Below, piece after piece: positions 18,671 through 27,259 of a DNA stretch of 38,032 bases; positions within the stretch are counted from its first letter, which is position 1; each line of letters starts with the position of its first letter. Location of the stretch: contig JAILCZ010000124.1 of the NCBI GenBank assembly GCA_024689985.1, forward strand, positions 1 through 38,032, read 5' to 3'. The position numbers were made by a program, and so were the translations under genes. The notes beneath the pieces are model-generated. The model was not told the origin of the DNA. It saw nothing but the letters and a program-made list of their open reading frames with translations, and did not search any database. This stretch comes from Bacteroidales bacterium (GTDB taxonomy: Bacteria; Bacteroidota; Bacteroidia; Bacteroidales; UBA932).

Positions 18671-19506
18671 TGAAGAACGTTTACGACAACCACAATCATT
18701 GTCAATTCTCGTTCGACGGAAAGAACACGACCGTCGAGCAGACCGCCAGGATGGCGGCATCAATAGGCCTTTCAGGAATGTGCTTTACGGACCATTGCGA
18801 CGTACACACTCCTCCTATGAAGGCAGCTTACGAAAATATGGTGCCGGAGACCTTCGACATTCCGGCTCAGCAGGCGGAAATCGACAGAGTCAACGCCCTT
18901 CTGCCTGGCTTCAGCATATTCAAGGGAATAGAGATCGGAGTACAGAAGCCTTACAGGGACGAAATCCGCAAGGTCATTGACGGCAACCGCTTCGACGAAA
19001 TCATTGCATCCTGCCACTACCTTGACGAAACTGACCCGTTCTGGGGCTCGTACTACCAGGGCAAGGACTGGAAGGAAGCCTACGGCCATTATCTCACGAC
19101 ACTCTACGAAGAGCTCGTATGGCTAGGCGACGACTTCGACATAATGGGCCACTACGACTACATCGTAAGATACGCCGACTATCCCGAGACCAGCATCCTC
19201 TACAAAGACTTCAGCGACATCCTCGATATGATTCTCAGGCTCCTCGCCCAGGAAGGCAAGGCCCTGGAAATCAACACGAAGACCTACCAGGAATACAATG
19301 GCAGGACTCCTGTCCTGGACGAAAACATCCTCAAAAGATACCGCGAACTCGGAGGAGAATTCATCAGCCTCGGCTCAGATTCGCACAAGGCCGACCACGT
19401 GGGCTTCAATTTCGAGAAGACGATAGCCTTCCTGCAAGCCCAGGGCTTCAGGTATCTGGTTCATTTTGAAAACAGGAAAGCCGTTCCTCTCAAGCCGGAA
19501 ATCTAA
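18670..19506 (+). CDS. PHP-family phosphatase (histidinol-phosphatase type)
   Basis: 278 residues. The PHP metal-binding motifs appear in order: DNHNHCQFSFDG, FTDHCD, GIEIG, ASCHY, MGHYDYI and SDSH near the C-terminus, giving a full set of His/Asp/Glu ligands. Length and motif spacing fit HisK-type histidinol-phosphate phosphatases (HisJ family), but PHP proteins also include other phosphoesterases and no other his gene is nearby, so substrate is uncertain. The start ATG shares a base with the fhs stop (TAATG), a sign of coupled translation. Its stop overlaps the convergent recQ stop. Confidence 0.85.
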   Translation: MKNVYDNHNHCQFSFDGKNTTVEQTARMAASIGLSGMCFTDHCDVHTPPMKAAYENMVPETFDIPAQQAEIDRVNALLPGFSIFKGIEIGVQKPYRDEIRKVIDGNRFDEIIASCHYLDETDPFWGSYYQGKDWKEAYGHYLTTLYEELVWLGDDFDIMGHYDYIVRYADYPETSILYKDFSDILDMILRLLAQEGKALEINTKTYQEYNGRTPVLDENILKRYRELGGEFISLGSDSHKADHVGFNFEKTIAFLQAQGFRYLVHFENRKAVPLKPEI

Positions 19507-21713
19507 TTCGCGACCTCAACGAGGAATTTGAGTCTTACAAGCCTTATCTCGATTTCGTCATAATCGGAACCGAGATCTTTTATTGCATCCTCAAGAGAAT
19601 CAGAAGAGGCTTCATCCTTGAAATAATCATAGATTTCATCCACCACGTCATCGTCCACCACCTGGCGGATGTAGTAGTTGATGTCCAGCTTCGTACCCGA
19701 AGCGACTATGGTTTCGATTTCGGAAAGCAGTTCTTCCATCGTCATACCCTTTGCATCCGCGATGTCGTCCAGGAAAAGCTTCCTGTCGATGCTCTGGATG
19801 ATATAAACCTTGTTAGGAGACTTGCTCACGGGAGCGTTCAGGACGAAGTCGTCCGGGCGGATGATGTCGTTCTCCTCCACATACTTGGCAATCAGGTCGA
19901 GGAAAGGCTTGCCGTATTTTCTGGCCTTGCCCTCGCCCACTCCCTGACAATTCTTGTAGAGTTCCTCTATCGTAAGAGGATAGGAAATCGTCATATCCTC
20001 CAGAGAAGGGTCTCCGAAGATGATCCAAGGCTGAACCTGAAGCTTGTGAGAGAGGCTCTTCCTCAGGTCCTTGAGCATCTGCAGAAGCACGGGATCCGCA
20101 CCTCCGCCGCCCTTCCCAGCTCCTGCAGGAATATCGTCCATATCGTCGTCATCCCCTCCGGACGAGAACTTCCTGTCCTCCACGAGATTGATTCTGTACG
20201 GATTGGCGTAGAACTTCTCTCCTTCCTCGGTGACATAGATGAAGCCGTATGACTCGATTTCCTTGTCAAGGATATGCAGGATTATGCCCTGATGTATGAC
20301 AGTAGCCCAGAATTTAGGGCTATGTGGCTTGCCGGCTCCGAATTCCTTCAGTTTGTCGTGATGATACGACTTGATGATGGAATTGGACTCGCCCGCAAGG
20401 ATGTTGGCAAGATGCTCTATCTTGAAATGCTCCGGAAGGGTATGGATCAGCCTGATCACCAGACACATATCCTCCCTGCCGTCGAACACAGGCTTCGGAT
20501 GGAGGCAGTTGTCGCAGTTACCGCAGTTGTCTTGGGTAAAATCTTCTCCGAAGTAATTGAGCAGCAGCTTTCTGCGGCACTGGCTCGACTCGGCGTATGC
20601 AGTAGTCTCGAGAAGGAGCTGCTTGCCGATTTCCTGCTCGGAAACAGGCTTGCCCTGCATAAACTTCTCGAATTTCTGGATGTCCTTATAACTATAATAT
20701 GTAATGCAGACTCCCTCCTGACCGTCTCGGCCGGCGCGGCCGGTCTCCTGGTAATAGCCCTCGAGGCTCTTAGGGATGTCGTAATGGATGACGAACCTTA
20801 CGTCAGGCTTGTCGATGCCCATTCCGAAAGCGATGGTGGCTACGATGACGTTCACCTCCTCCATCAGGAACTTGTCCTGGTTCTCCGCCCTGACCTTTGC
20901 CTCGAGGCCCGCGTGGTACGGAAGGGCCTTGATGCCGTTGATCTGCAGAAGGGCCGCAAGCTCCTCCACCTTCTTTCGGCTGAGACAATATATGATTCCG
21001 GACTTGCCAGGATTCTGCTTTATGTACTTTATGATATCCTTGTCCTGATCCACCTTGTCCCTTACCTCATAATAGAGGTTCGGACGGTTGAACGAAGACT
21101 TGAAGACCTTTGCGGAAGGCATCTTGAGGCTCTTGAGGATGTCGCTCTGCACCTTCGGAGTAGCCGTGGCCGTGAGTGCGATCATCGGCACCTTCTGTCC
21201 GATCTCTTCCACGATGTCCCTGATGCGCCTGTATTCAGGACGGAAATCGTGGCCCCATTCAGATATACAATGGGCCTCGTCTATGGCGAAGAAACTTATC
21301 TTGACCTTCTTCAGAAGATCCACGTTGTCCTGCTTGGTGAGTGTTTCAGGAGCCACATACAGGAGTTTCGTAGTACCGGAAATCAGATCTTCCGCCACCT
21401 CGGCAATCTGCTGCCTGTTGAGGGAAGAATTCAGGAAATGGGCAATTCCGTCATTGCCCGCGACGAATCCACGAATGGCATCGACCTGATTCTTCATCAG
21501 GGCAATTAGAGGCGATATGACAATCGCCGTTCCGGGCATAACCAGAGCCGGTAACTGATAGCAGAGCGACTTGCCACCACCCGTCGGCATAAGCACAAAC
21601 GCGTCGTTACCTGAGATCAGATGAGAAATTATCTGCTCCTGATCGCCCTTGAATGCGTCAAACCCAAAGAATTCCTTGAGTTTCGCGTGAAGCACTTCAG
21701 ATGTAATTTCCAT
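19503..21713 (-). CDS. recQ: ATP-dependent DNA helicase RecQ
   Basis: 736 residues from the ATG at 21711-21713; the upstream in-frame extension is Asn/Lys-rich, unlike RecQ and lies in the intergenic region. RecQ unwinds DNA 3'-5' in recombination and repair. Visible: FKGDQEQII (motif 0), Walker A PTGGGKS (about 43-49), FAIDEAHCISEWGHDFRPEY, motif III TATATP, QETGRAGRDG, the RQC zinc site Cys residues (SSQCRRKLL, DNCGNCDNC), winged helix, an HRDC domain (LKDLRKSLSHKL), and an extra C-terminal helical domain (about 620-736) usual in Bacteroidota RecQ. Convergent with the PHP gene, with overlapping stop codons. Confidence 0.96.
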   Translation of the reverse strand: MEITSEVLHAKLKEFFGFDAFKGDQEQIISHLISGNDAFVLMPTGGGKSLCYQLPALVMPGTAIVISPLIALMKNQVDAIRGFVAGNDGIAHFLNSSLNRQQIAEVAEDLISGTTKLLYVAPETLTKQDNVDLLKKVKISFFAIDEAHCISEWGHDFRPEYRRIRDIVEEIGQKVPMIALTATATPKVQSDILKSLKMPSAKVFKSSFNRPNLYYEVRDKVDQDKDIIKYIKQNPGKSGIIYCLSRKKVEELAALLQINGIKALPYHAGLEAKVRAENQDKFLMEEVNVIVATIAFGMGIDKPDVRFVIHYDIPKSLEGYYQETGRAGRDGQEGVCITYYSYKDIQKFEKFMQGKPVSEQEIGKQLLLETTAYAESSQCRRKLLLNYFGEDFTQDNCGNCDNCLHPKPVFDGREDMCLVIRLIHTLPEHFKIEHLANILAGESNSIIKSYHHDKLKEFGAGKPHSPKFWATVIHQGIILHILDKEIESYGFIYVTEEGEKFYANPYRINLVEDRKFSSGGDDDDMDDIPAGAGKGGGGADPVLLQMLKDLRKSLSHKLQVQPWIIFGDPSLEDMTISYPLTIEELYKNCQGVGEGKARKYGKPFLDLIAKYVEENDIIRPDDFVLNAPVSKSPNKVYIIQSIDRKLFLDDIADAKGMTMEELLSEIETIVASGTKLDINYYIRQVVDDDVVDEIYDYFKDEASSDSLEDAIKDLGSDYDEIEIRLVRLKFLVEVAN

Positions 21714-21861
21714 AGGCGCACACAGATTTGAATATGAATTTACTTGAAGTTTTTGACTAAAGCAATTTTTGTTGCCCGATTTCTCATTAAAATTGCGATA
21801 TTTGTAAGCCGCCGACACGGCTTGGACAAAACTGAAAACCAATAAAATCTAGTTTAAATAA

Positions 21862-22614
21862 ATGAAAACATTTAAAATTCTCGCTGCTGCTGCAGTTATC
21901 TGCTCAGCAATCGCTTGCTCCCCAAAGGAAGGCAGTGCAGAGGCACAGGCTCTTCTTCCAAGCAAGGCACAGGTAGACTCAGTAAGCTACCTTCTCGGTA
22001 TCAATTTCGGTAGCTTCCTCAAGGGATACAACTTCGGTGACGACCTCAACTACGCTGAGATCGAGAAGGGTATGAAGGACTTCCTCGCAGCAAAGGGTGA
22101 CTTCCGCGATTCAGCTTTCGCAAAGCAGTTCAAGATCAACCCTGAGGCTATGAACGATGCATTCAACTCATTCCTCGAGAAGAGAGGCGAATACACCAAG
22201 AAGGTAAATCTTGAGAAGTCAGAGGCTTTCCTCGAGCAGAACAAGCAGAAGGAAGGCGTACAGGTAACTGAGAGCGGTCTCCAGTACACAATCGTAGAGC
22301 CAGGCAACGATGTAAAGCCAGGTCCTAAGGATACCGTATTCGTACACTATAAGGGTAGCCTCATCGACGGCACCGTATTTGACCAGACTCCGGAAGGAGG
22401 CAAGGCTGTTCAGCTTCTTATGAACAGAGTCGTTTCCGGTTGGACAGAAGGTCTCCAGCTCGTCGGCGAAGGCGGTAAGATCAACCTCGTACTCCCTTCA
22501 GAGCTCGGCTATGGCGAAAGAGGAACAGGCAACATCGAACCTAACAGCGTTCTTCTCTTCGAAGTTCAGCTCGATTCTGTAAAGGCTTACGTAGAAAAAG
22601 CTCCTAAGAACTAA
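21862..22614 (+). CDS. FKBP-type peptidyl-prolyl isomerase lipoprotein
   Basis: 250 residues. Signal peptide with lipobox AIAC (Cys19), so a periplasm-facing lipoprotein. An N-terminal helical dimerisation region (about 35-135, with YLLGINFGSFL) as in FkpA/Mip is followed by an FKBP domain (about 150-240): VFVHYKGSLIDGTVFDQT, the WTEGLQLVGEGGKINLVLPSELGYGERG loop and VLLFEVQLDSV, with the active-site Tyr, Phe, Asp and Trp visible. It catalyses prolyl cis-trans isomerisation during envelope protein folding. The DUF3127 gene starts 5 bases after its stop. Codon use is strongly biased, hinting at high expression. Confidence 0.93.
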   Translation: MKTFKILAAAAVICSAIACSPKEGSAEAQALLPSKAQVDSVSYLLGINFGSFLKGYNFGDDLNYAEIEKGMKDFLAAKGDFRDSAFAKQFKINPEAMNDAFNSFLEKRGEYTKKVNLEKSEAFLEQNKQKEGVQVTESGLQYTIVEPGNDVKPGPKDTVFVHYKGSLIDGTVFDQTPEGGKAVQLLMNRVVSGWTEGLQLVGEGGKINLVLPSELGYGERGTGNIEPNSVLLFEVQLDSVKAYVEKAPKN

Positions 22615-22619
22615 TAAAA

Positions 22620-23015
22620 ATGGCAGCATTGGAAATTGAAGGAAAGATTCTCCAGAAGCTGAGCGTAGCCTCAGGCACGTCAGCAAGAGGAGCATGGGCA
22701 AAGCAGGATTTCATCCTCGAATATCAGGACGGCAACTTCCCTGCACAGATTTGCCTTACAGCGTGGGGTCAGGACAAGGTGGACGAACTTGCAAAATACA
22801 AGGAAGGCGACACCGTGAAGGCATCCTTCAACATCCGCGCAAGGGAATACAACGGAAGATGGTACAATGACATCCGCGTATGGCGCCTCAGCGCTGCGGG
22901 TGCACAGGCACCTTCCCCTGCGGCACGTCCGGCAGCACCGGCGCCAGCCCCTGCACCGTCAATCGACGACGCTCCGGCCGGCTTCAACGCATCAGCCGAC
23001 GATATGCCATTCTAG
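22620..23015 (+). CDS. DUF3127 OB-fold, SSB-like protein
   Basis: 131 residues. Residues 1-95 match DUF3127, an OB-fold group related to single-stranded DNA-binding proteins: LEIEGKILQKL, WAKQDFILEYQDG, VKASFNIRAREYNGRWYNDIRVWR. A Pro/Ala linker follows (about 96-115), and the protein ends in SADDMPF, close to the SSB C-terminal tip DDDIPF that docks partner proteins. I infer a nucleic-acid-binding protein with SSB-type protein recruitment. It lies 5 bases after the FKBP gene, an unexpected partner. Convergent with miaA; a short GATATT/AATATC hairpin at 23019-23032 has no T run. Confidence 0.82.
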   Translation: MAALEIEGKILQKLSVASGTSARGAWAKQDFILEYQDGNFPAQICLTAWGQDKVDELAKYKEGDTVKASFNIRAREYNGRWYNDIRVWRLSAAGAQAPSPAARPAAPAPAPAPSIDDAPAGFNASADDMPF

Positions 23016-23035
23016 GCAGATATTCAAATATCGAT

Positions 23036-23899
23036 TTATTGCAGCTCGGTCCAATGGATCGAGCTGTCTCTTTTCCACCAGGTCATCTGCTTCTTCGCAT
23101 AATTGCGGGTATGGCTCTGGATGGACATAACGGCTTCCTCAAGAGTGTTGATGCCGTCGAAATAAGAGAATAGTTCCTTGTAGCCCACGGTCTGAAGAGC
23201 CGTGAGGTCCCTGTAAGGAATCAGGGAGCGCACTTCCTCGACCAGACCTTCGTCCATCATATCGAGGACTCTCTGGTTTATCCTGGCATTCAGGACATCC
23301 CTCGACCTTGTAAGTCCGATTTTCTCGATTTCGAAGCTGCGGGTCTTCTCCCTGTGGGTCTTGTACCAGGACAGAGGCTTTCCTGTCTCGAGGAAGACCT
23401 CGAGGGCACGGATTACGCGCTGACCGTTCTGTATGTCTATGGAATAATATGTCTCCGGATCTGCCTGGCGGAGTTCCTCCGCAAGATAGGAGACGCCTTC
23501 ATTCTTCAGCCTGTCCAGAAGCGAAGCCCTAAGTTCAGGTGCCGCCGAAGGCAGGTCATCCAGCCCCTTGCACACGGCATCGATGTAGAACATAGTTCCT
23601 CCGGACATAACCAGTGTCTCGTGCCCCTCGGCAAAGAGCTTTTCAATGAGGGCCACTGCATCGAGCTCATACTGGCCGGCCGAATACGGCTCGGTCACGC
23701 TCTTGGTCTGGATAAAATAATGCTGCACGGCGGATAGCTGCGCAGCAGACGGTACTGCCGTACCGATTCTCATTTCCTTATATATCTGACGCGAGTCGCA
23801 GGAAATTATAGGCGAGTCATATTTCTTCGCAAGTTCGATGCTGTAGTCAGTCTTGCCTACAGCAGTCGGACCAAGTACTATGACAAGTTTGCCCGGCAT
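23036..23899 (-). CDS. miaA: tRNA dimethylallyltransferase
   Basis: 287 residues. MiaA adds a dimethylallyl group to N6 of A37 in tRNAs reading UNN codons, using DMAPP, the product of the IspH pathway encoded earlier in the window. P-loop GPTAVGKTD at about 10-18, ISCDSRQIYKEM (substrate-binding DSxQ), TAVPSAAQ, SGGTMFYIDAV, NGQRVIRALEV, and the C-terminal QTVGYKEL and RNYAKKQMTWWKRD all match. It starts 6 bases after the acidic pRiA4b-type gene and is cotranscribed with it. Confidence 0.96.
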   Translation of the reverse strand: MPGKLVIVLGPTAVGKTDYSIELAKKYDSPIISCDSRQIYKEMRIGTAVPSAAQLSAVQHYFIQTKSVTEPYSAGQYELDAVALIEKLFAEGHETLVMSGGTMFYIDAVCKGLDDLPSAAPELRASLLDRLKNEGVSYLAEELRQADPETYYSIDIQNGQRVIRALEVFLETGKPLSWYKTHREKTRSFEIEKIGLTRSRDVLNARINQRVLDMMDEGLVEEVRSLIPYRDLTALQTVGYKELFSYFDGINTLEEAVMSIQSHTRNYAKKQMTWWKRDSSIHWTELQ

Positions 23900-23905
23900 A
23901 AAATG

Positions 23906-24499
23906 CTAGAGACCTTCGTTTTCGTCGTAAATCTCCTTGCCGTCCTCGTCATCGTCCTCATCCTCGTCGTCAAGGTCTTCGTCGTCATCATCTTCATCGT
24001 CGTCATCGTCATCATCCTCGGAGCCGAAGCCGGCAGCTGCCCAGCTGTTCTCTCCAGGGAGATGCTTCTGATCGTCCGGAAGATCCTCGTAAGCCACATA
24101 TCCGTTCTCGAATTCAATCGGGTTAGGACCCTTTGTATCCACGACAACAGGTATGGTGAGCTTGCCCTTCTTTTCCTCGGGCTCACCCTCGAAGGCGATG
24201 TTCACGCTCTTCTTATTGGTAACGTCATAGAAATACACGAAGTTGGTGATTCCCTTCTCGGCTGCCTCGGCGATGGTTATTTCGTCAACAGTTCCTGCTC
24301 CGAGGTCGAAAAGGCCATATCTTGCAACCACCTTTTCATCAGCGTCCAGCGCCTTGAAAAGGATGAGCTGATCCTGAGGGAATTCCATATCCGCACGCAT
24401 CTGCTTGTGGAAATCGTACAATGACATCGTTCCCTCCAGTTCGTACAGCCTGTAGAAGCCCTTTATACCGGTAAGCGTTACTCTTAATCTATATCTCAT
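23906..24499 (-). CDS. pRiA4b ORF-3-like protein with acidic tail
   Basis: 197 residues. The N-terminal part (about 1-120) resembles the plasmid pRiA4b ORF-3 family: YRLRVTLTGIKGFYRLYELEGTMSLYDFH, a compact domain often annotated beside transposons but also a standard chromosomal protein of Bacteroidota. After PGENSWAAAGFGS the sequence becomes almost pure Asp/Glu for 26 residues (161-186), then ends KEIYDENEGL. The function is unknown; a polyacidic tail suggests binding to basic proteins or nucleic-acid mimicry, which is inference. Its promoter is well defined, and miaA follows after six bases. Confidence 0.75.
   Translation of the reverse strand: MRYRLRVTLTGIKGFYRLYELEGTMSLYDFHKQMRADMEFPQDQLILFKALDADEKVVARYGLFDLGAGTVDEITIAEAAEKGITNFVYFYDVTNKKSVNIAFEGEPEEKKGKLTIPVVVDTKGPNPIEFENGYVAYEDLPDDQKHLPGENSWAAAGFGSEDDDDDDDEDDDDEDLDDEDEDDDEDGKEIYDENEGL
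23942..24019 (-). repeat. GAY/GAR trinucleotide tract encoding an acidic tail
   Basis: 26 codons, all Asp or Glu except one Leu (residue 176), built almost entirely of GAC/GAT/GAA/GAG. Such a tract may vary in length by slippage in multiples of three. Confidence 0.85.
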
Positions 24500-24533
24500 A
24501 ATTCCGTTGATTGTCTCTTTGTTTTTTCGTCGT

Positions 24534-24566
24534 CAAAGTTACAAAAAAAACCAATCCGGTTGCAAA
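24534..24566 (-). promoter_or_regulatory. Promoter for pRiA4b-like gene and miaA
   Basis: Minus strand: TTTG (24563-24566), 21-base spacer, TAACTTTG (24534-24541), an exact Bacteroidota -33/-7 pair. The predicted leader is about 28 bases. Confidence 0.7.
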
Positions 24567-24590
24567 ATATTGCCAGTTTCCCTAATTTTG
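24559..24590 (+). promoter_or_regulatory. Promoter for IMPACT-family gene and pyrB
   Basis: GTTG (24559-24562), 20-base spacer, then exact TAATTTTG (24583-24590). Its -33 box is immediately next to that of the divergent promoter. Transcription should begin within a few bases of the ATG at 24599, predicting a leaderless or near-leaderless mRNA. Confidence 0.65.
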
Positions 24591-24598
24591 CACCCGGT

Positions 24599-25225
24599 AT
24601 GGACACCCCGGGAAACATTCAGGATTCCTACAGGAGCATCGCCCTACATTCAGAGGGTCTCTTCAAGGACAATGGCAGCAAATTCATTGCCCATGCCTTT
24701 CCAGTCGAAACAGAAAACGAGATAAAACAGATCGTGGATTCCATCAAGAAGGAATACCACGACGCCCGTCATCACTGCTATGCCTGGAGGCTCGGCTACA
24801 AGGCTGACAGAATCCGTTCCAACGATGACGGAGAGCCTTCCGGATCAGCAGGCAGACCGATCCTCGGCCAGATAGAATCTATGGGCCTGAGCGACATCCT
24901 CGTGGTGGTCGTACGCTATTTCGGCGGAATAAAGCTGGGAATCCCGGGACTCATCCGAGCCTACAAGACATCCACTTCCGACGCCCTGCAGAATGCGGAG
25001 ATAGTCGAGAAGATAGCTGGCAAGATGTTTGCCCTGGAATTCGAATACCTGAGTATGAATGACGTGATGAAGGTTCTCAAAGACCTCGACCTCCCTCAGA
25101 AGAATCAGGAATTTTCGACGATCTGCAGGCTCGAGACCAGGGTGAGACTCTCACTTGAAGAAAAATTCAGGGAAAGGATCTCCGACATCTCAGGCTGCTT
25201 GCTCACAGAATTACAAACTCAATAG
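24599..25225 (+). CDS. IMPACT/YigZ family protein
   Basis: 208 residues from the ATG at 24599; a further upstream ATG (24560) lies within the promoter. The family signature is complete: SKFIAHAFPV, HDARHHCYAWRLG, NDDGEPSGSAGRPILGQIE, ILVVVVRYFGGIKLGIPGLIRAYKTS, then a C-terminal domain related to EF-G domain IV. YigZ/IMPACT proteins are linked to translation control in eukaryotes; in bacteria their role is poorly defined. The pyrB ATG is two bases after the stop, so the two are cotranscribed. Confidence 0.92.
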   Translation: MDTPGNIQDSYRSIALHSEGLFKDNGSKFIAHAFPVETENEIKQIVDSIKKEYHDARHHCYAWRLGYKADRIRSNDDGEPSGSAGRPILGQIESMGLSDILVVVVRYFGGIKLGIPGLIRAYKTSTSDALQNAEIVEKIAGKMFALEFEYLSMNDVMKVLKDLDLPQKNQEFSTICRLETRVRLSLEEKFRERISDISGCLLTELQTQ

Positions 25226-25227
25226 AT

Positions 25228-26133
25228 ATGTCCAAGAATCTCATTTCAATCCAGGATTTCTCAAAAGAAGAACTTCTTCACATCCTCAGCGTGGCCAAGG
25301 AATTCGAAGCAAACAGAGAGCAGAATTTCCTTACAGGCAAGGTCATCGCCTGCCTCTTTTTCGAACCGTCCACAAGAACGAGACTGTCATTCGAGGCCGC
25401 AGTCAACAGGCTGGGCGCCAGAGTGATCGGCTTTCCTGATTCCCGCAATACCAGCGTCGCAAAGGGTGAGACTCTCGAGGACACAATCCATATCGTATCA
25501 AATTACGTAGATATGATCGTGATGCGCCACCCTATGGCAGGTGCGGCCGACATCGCGGCTAAGATTTCTCCCGTTCCGGTGGTCAACGCGGGCGACGGTG
25601 CCAACCAGCACCCTTCCCAGACCCTCCTGGATATGTATTCCATCCTCAAGACCCAGGGACGCCTCGAGAACCTGAAGATCAATATGGTCGGAGACCTCAA
25701 GTACGGACGCACGATCCACTCTCTCGTGGAGGCTATGTACTATTTCAATCCGACATTCATCTTCACCGCTCCTGAAGAACTCCAGATTCCGAAGAAGTAT
25801 CTCGACTTCCTCGATTCAAAGGGTGTGAAATACGAATTCGCTGAAAAAATCGAAGACCATCTCGACGACTGCGACATACTTTATATGACAAGAGTCCAGC
25901 AGGAGAGGTTCTCCGACATCGACGAATACAATAAAGTTAAAGATTTTTACAAACTCACGGCAGATATGCTCCAGAACGTCAAACCGACGATGAAGATTAT
26001 GCATCCTCTGCCAAGAATCGGCGAAATAGCCCTTGATGTGGACGATACTCCTTACGCATATTACTTCCAGCAGGCCGGAAACGGTATGTATGTGAGGATG
26101 GCAATAATTTCGTATTTATTGGGATATCGCTAA
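25228..26133 (+). CDS. pyrB: Aspartate carbamoyltransferase catalytic subunit
   Basis: 301 residues. Catalyses carbamoyl phosphate + aspartate to carbamoyl aspartate, the committed step of pyrimidine synthesis. Visible: FEPSTRTRLSFEAA (carbamoyl-phosphate loop), SVAKGETLEDT (the mobile 80s loop with Ser and Lys), MRHPMAGAA, NAGDGANQHPSQTLLD, VGDLKYGRTIHSL, and MHPLPRIGEIALDVDDTP. In many Bacteroidota pyrI, the regulatory subunit, follows pyrB directly; here serC follows instead and no pyrI is seen in the window. Shares a transcript with the IMPACT-family gene. Confidence 0.96.
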   Translation: MSKNLISIQDFSKEELLHILSVAKEFEANREQNFLTGKVIACLFFEPSTRTRLSFEAAVNRLGARVIGFPDSRNTSVAKGETLEDTIHIVSNYVDMIVMRHPMAGAADIAAKISPVPVVNAGDGANQHPSQTLLDMYSILKTQGRLENLKINMVGDLKYGRTIHSLVEAMYYFNPTFIFTAPEELQIPKKYLDFLDSKGVKYEFAEKIEDHLDDCDILYMTRVQQERFSDIDEYNKVKDFYKLTADMLQNVKPTMKIMHPLPRIGEIALDVDDTPYAYYFQQAGNGMYVRMAIISYLLGYR

Positions 26134-26149
26134 AAAATCACTACCTTTA
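26119..26149 (+). promoter_or_regulatory. Promoter for serC-serA-DUF1015
   Basis: TTG (26119-26121), 20-base spacer, then TACCTTTA (26142-26149), one mismatch to TAnnTTTG. About 30-35 very AT-rich leader bases precede the serC ATG, including an A-rich stretch immediately before it. Confidence 0.5.
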
Positions 26150-26188
26150 GCCACATTTTAAAAAATTTAATTATATAAAATCAAAAAA

Positions 26189-27259
26189 ATGAAAAAGGTT
26201 CACGTTTTCAACGCAGGTCCATGTCTGCTCCCACAGGAAGCTCTGGACAGATCAGTAGATGCAATCAAGAATTTCAAAGGGACGGGAGTCTCGGTTCTTT
26301 GTGTCTCGCACAGATCGAAGGAGTGGGAAGAAACGATGAACGAGACCCGCGCTCTCTGGAAAGAGTTGCTTAACATCCCTGAAGACTACGAAGTTCTCTT
26401 CCTCGGTGGCGGAGCTTCTCTTCAGTTCCTTATGGTAGCAATGAACCTCCTCGAAAAGAAGGCTGCATACCTCGAGACCGGTGTATGGGCAAAGAAGGCC
26501 CTCAAGGAAGCAAAGGCTTTCGGTGAAGCATACGCAGTTGCTTCATCAGCAGACAAGAACTACACCTACATCCCTGAGTTCACAATCCCTACGGATGTAG
26601 ATTATTTCCATATCACTACAAACAACACGATCTACGGTACTGAGATCAGAAAGGACATCGATTCTCCTGTTCCACTCGTAGCGGATATGTCTTCAGACAT
26701 CCTCAGCCGTCCTGTTGACGTCAGCAAGTACGCCCTCATCTATGCCGGCGCACAGAAGAACGCAGGCCCTGCAGGTGTCGCAGTCGTAATCGTCAAGAAG
26801 GACATCCTCGGCAAGGTAAGCCGCTACATCCCTACGATGCTCGACTACAAGACACACCTCGACAAGGAGTCTATGTTCAACACTCCTCCTGTATTCCCTA
26901 TCCTCGTTATGAACGAGACCCTCAAGTGGCTCAAGGGAATGGGCGGCGTCGCTGAGATCCAGAAGCGCAACCAGCAGAAGGCTGACATCCTCTACAACGA
27001 GATCGACCGCAACTCTCTCTTCACAGGCACAGCCGAGAAGAAGGACCGTTCAATTATGAACGTCTGCTTCGTTATGGCTCCTGGCAAGGAAGACCTCCAG
27101 GACGAGTTCTTCGCTTTCGCAAAGGAGAAGGGTATGGTCGGAATCAAGGGTCACCGTTCAGTCGGCGGCTTCCGTGCTTCAATCTACAACGCAAGCACAG
27201 TTGAAGACGTTCAGGCTCTCGCAGACTGTATGAAGGAGTTCGAAGCTCTCAAGAAGTAA
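26189..27259 (+). CDS. serC: Phosphoserine aminotransferase
   Basis: 356 residues. PLP enzyme converting 3-phosphohydroxypyruvate and glutamate to phosphoserine. Visible: [56 protein letters not shown], the Schiff-base lysine in [12 protein letters not shown], and [16 protein letters not shown] at the C-terminus. It heads the serC-serA-DUF1015 cluster. Codons are dominated by the C-ending optimal set, suggesting strong expression. Its last 20 bases are part of a 21-base tandem duplication that continues past the stop. Confidence 0.96.
   Translation: MKKVHVFNAGPCLLPQEALDRSVDAIKNFKGTGVSVLCVSHRSKEWEETMNETRALWKELLNIPEDYEVLFLGGGASLQFLMVAMNLLEKKAAYLETGVWAKKALKEAKAFGEAYAVASSADKNYTYIPEFTIPTDVDYFHITTNNTIYGTEIRKDIDSPVPLVADMSSDILSRPVDVSKYALIYAGAQKNAGPAGVAVVIVKKDILGKVSRYIPTMLDYKTHLDKESMFNTPPVFPILVMNETLKWLKGMGGVAEIQKRNQQKADILYNEIDRNSLFTGTAEKKDRSIMNVCFVMAPGKEDLQDEFFAFAKEKGMVGIKGHRSVGGFRASIYNASTVEDVQALADCMKEFEALKK

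Noticed and set aside
20274-21509. 411-codon open frame antisense to recQ
   Set aside because: It lies entirely within the strongly supported recQ gene, and the predicted protein has no recognisable motif; a shadow of a codon-biased gene.
23019-23032. GATATT/AATATC hairpin between DUF3127 gene and miaA as a terminator
   Set aside because: Only six A/T-rich pairs with a two-base loop and no T run in either direction.
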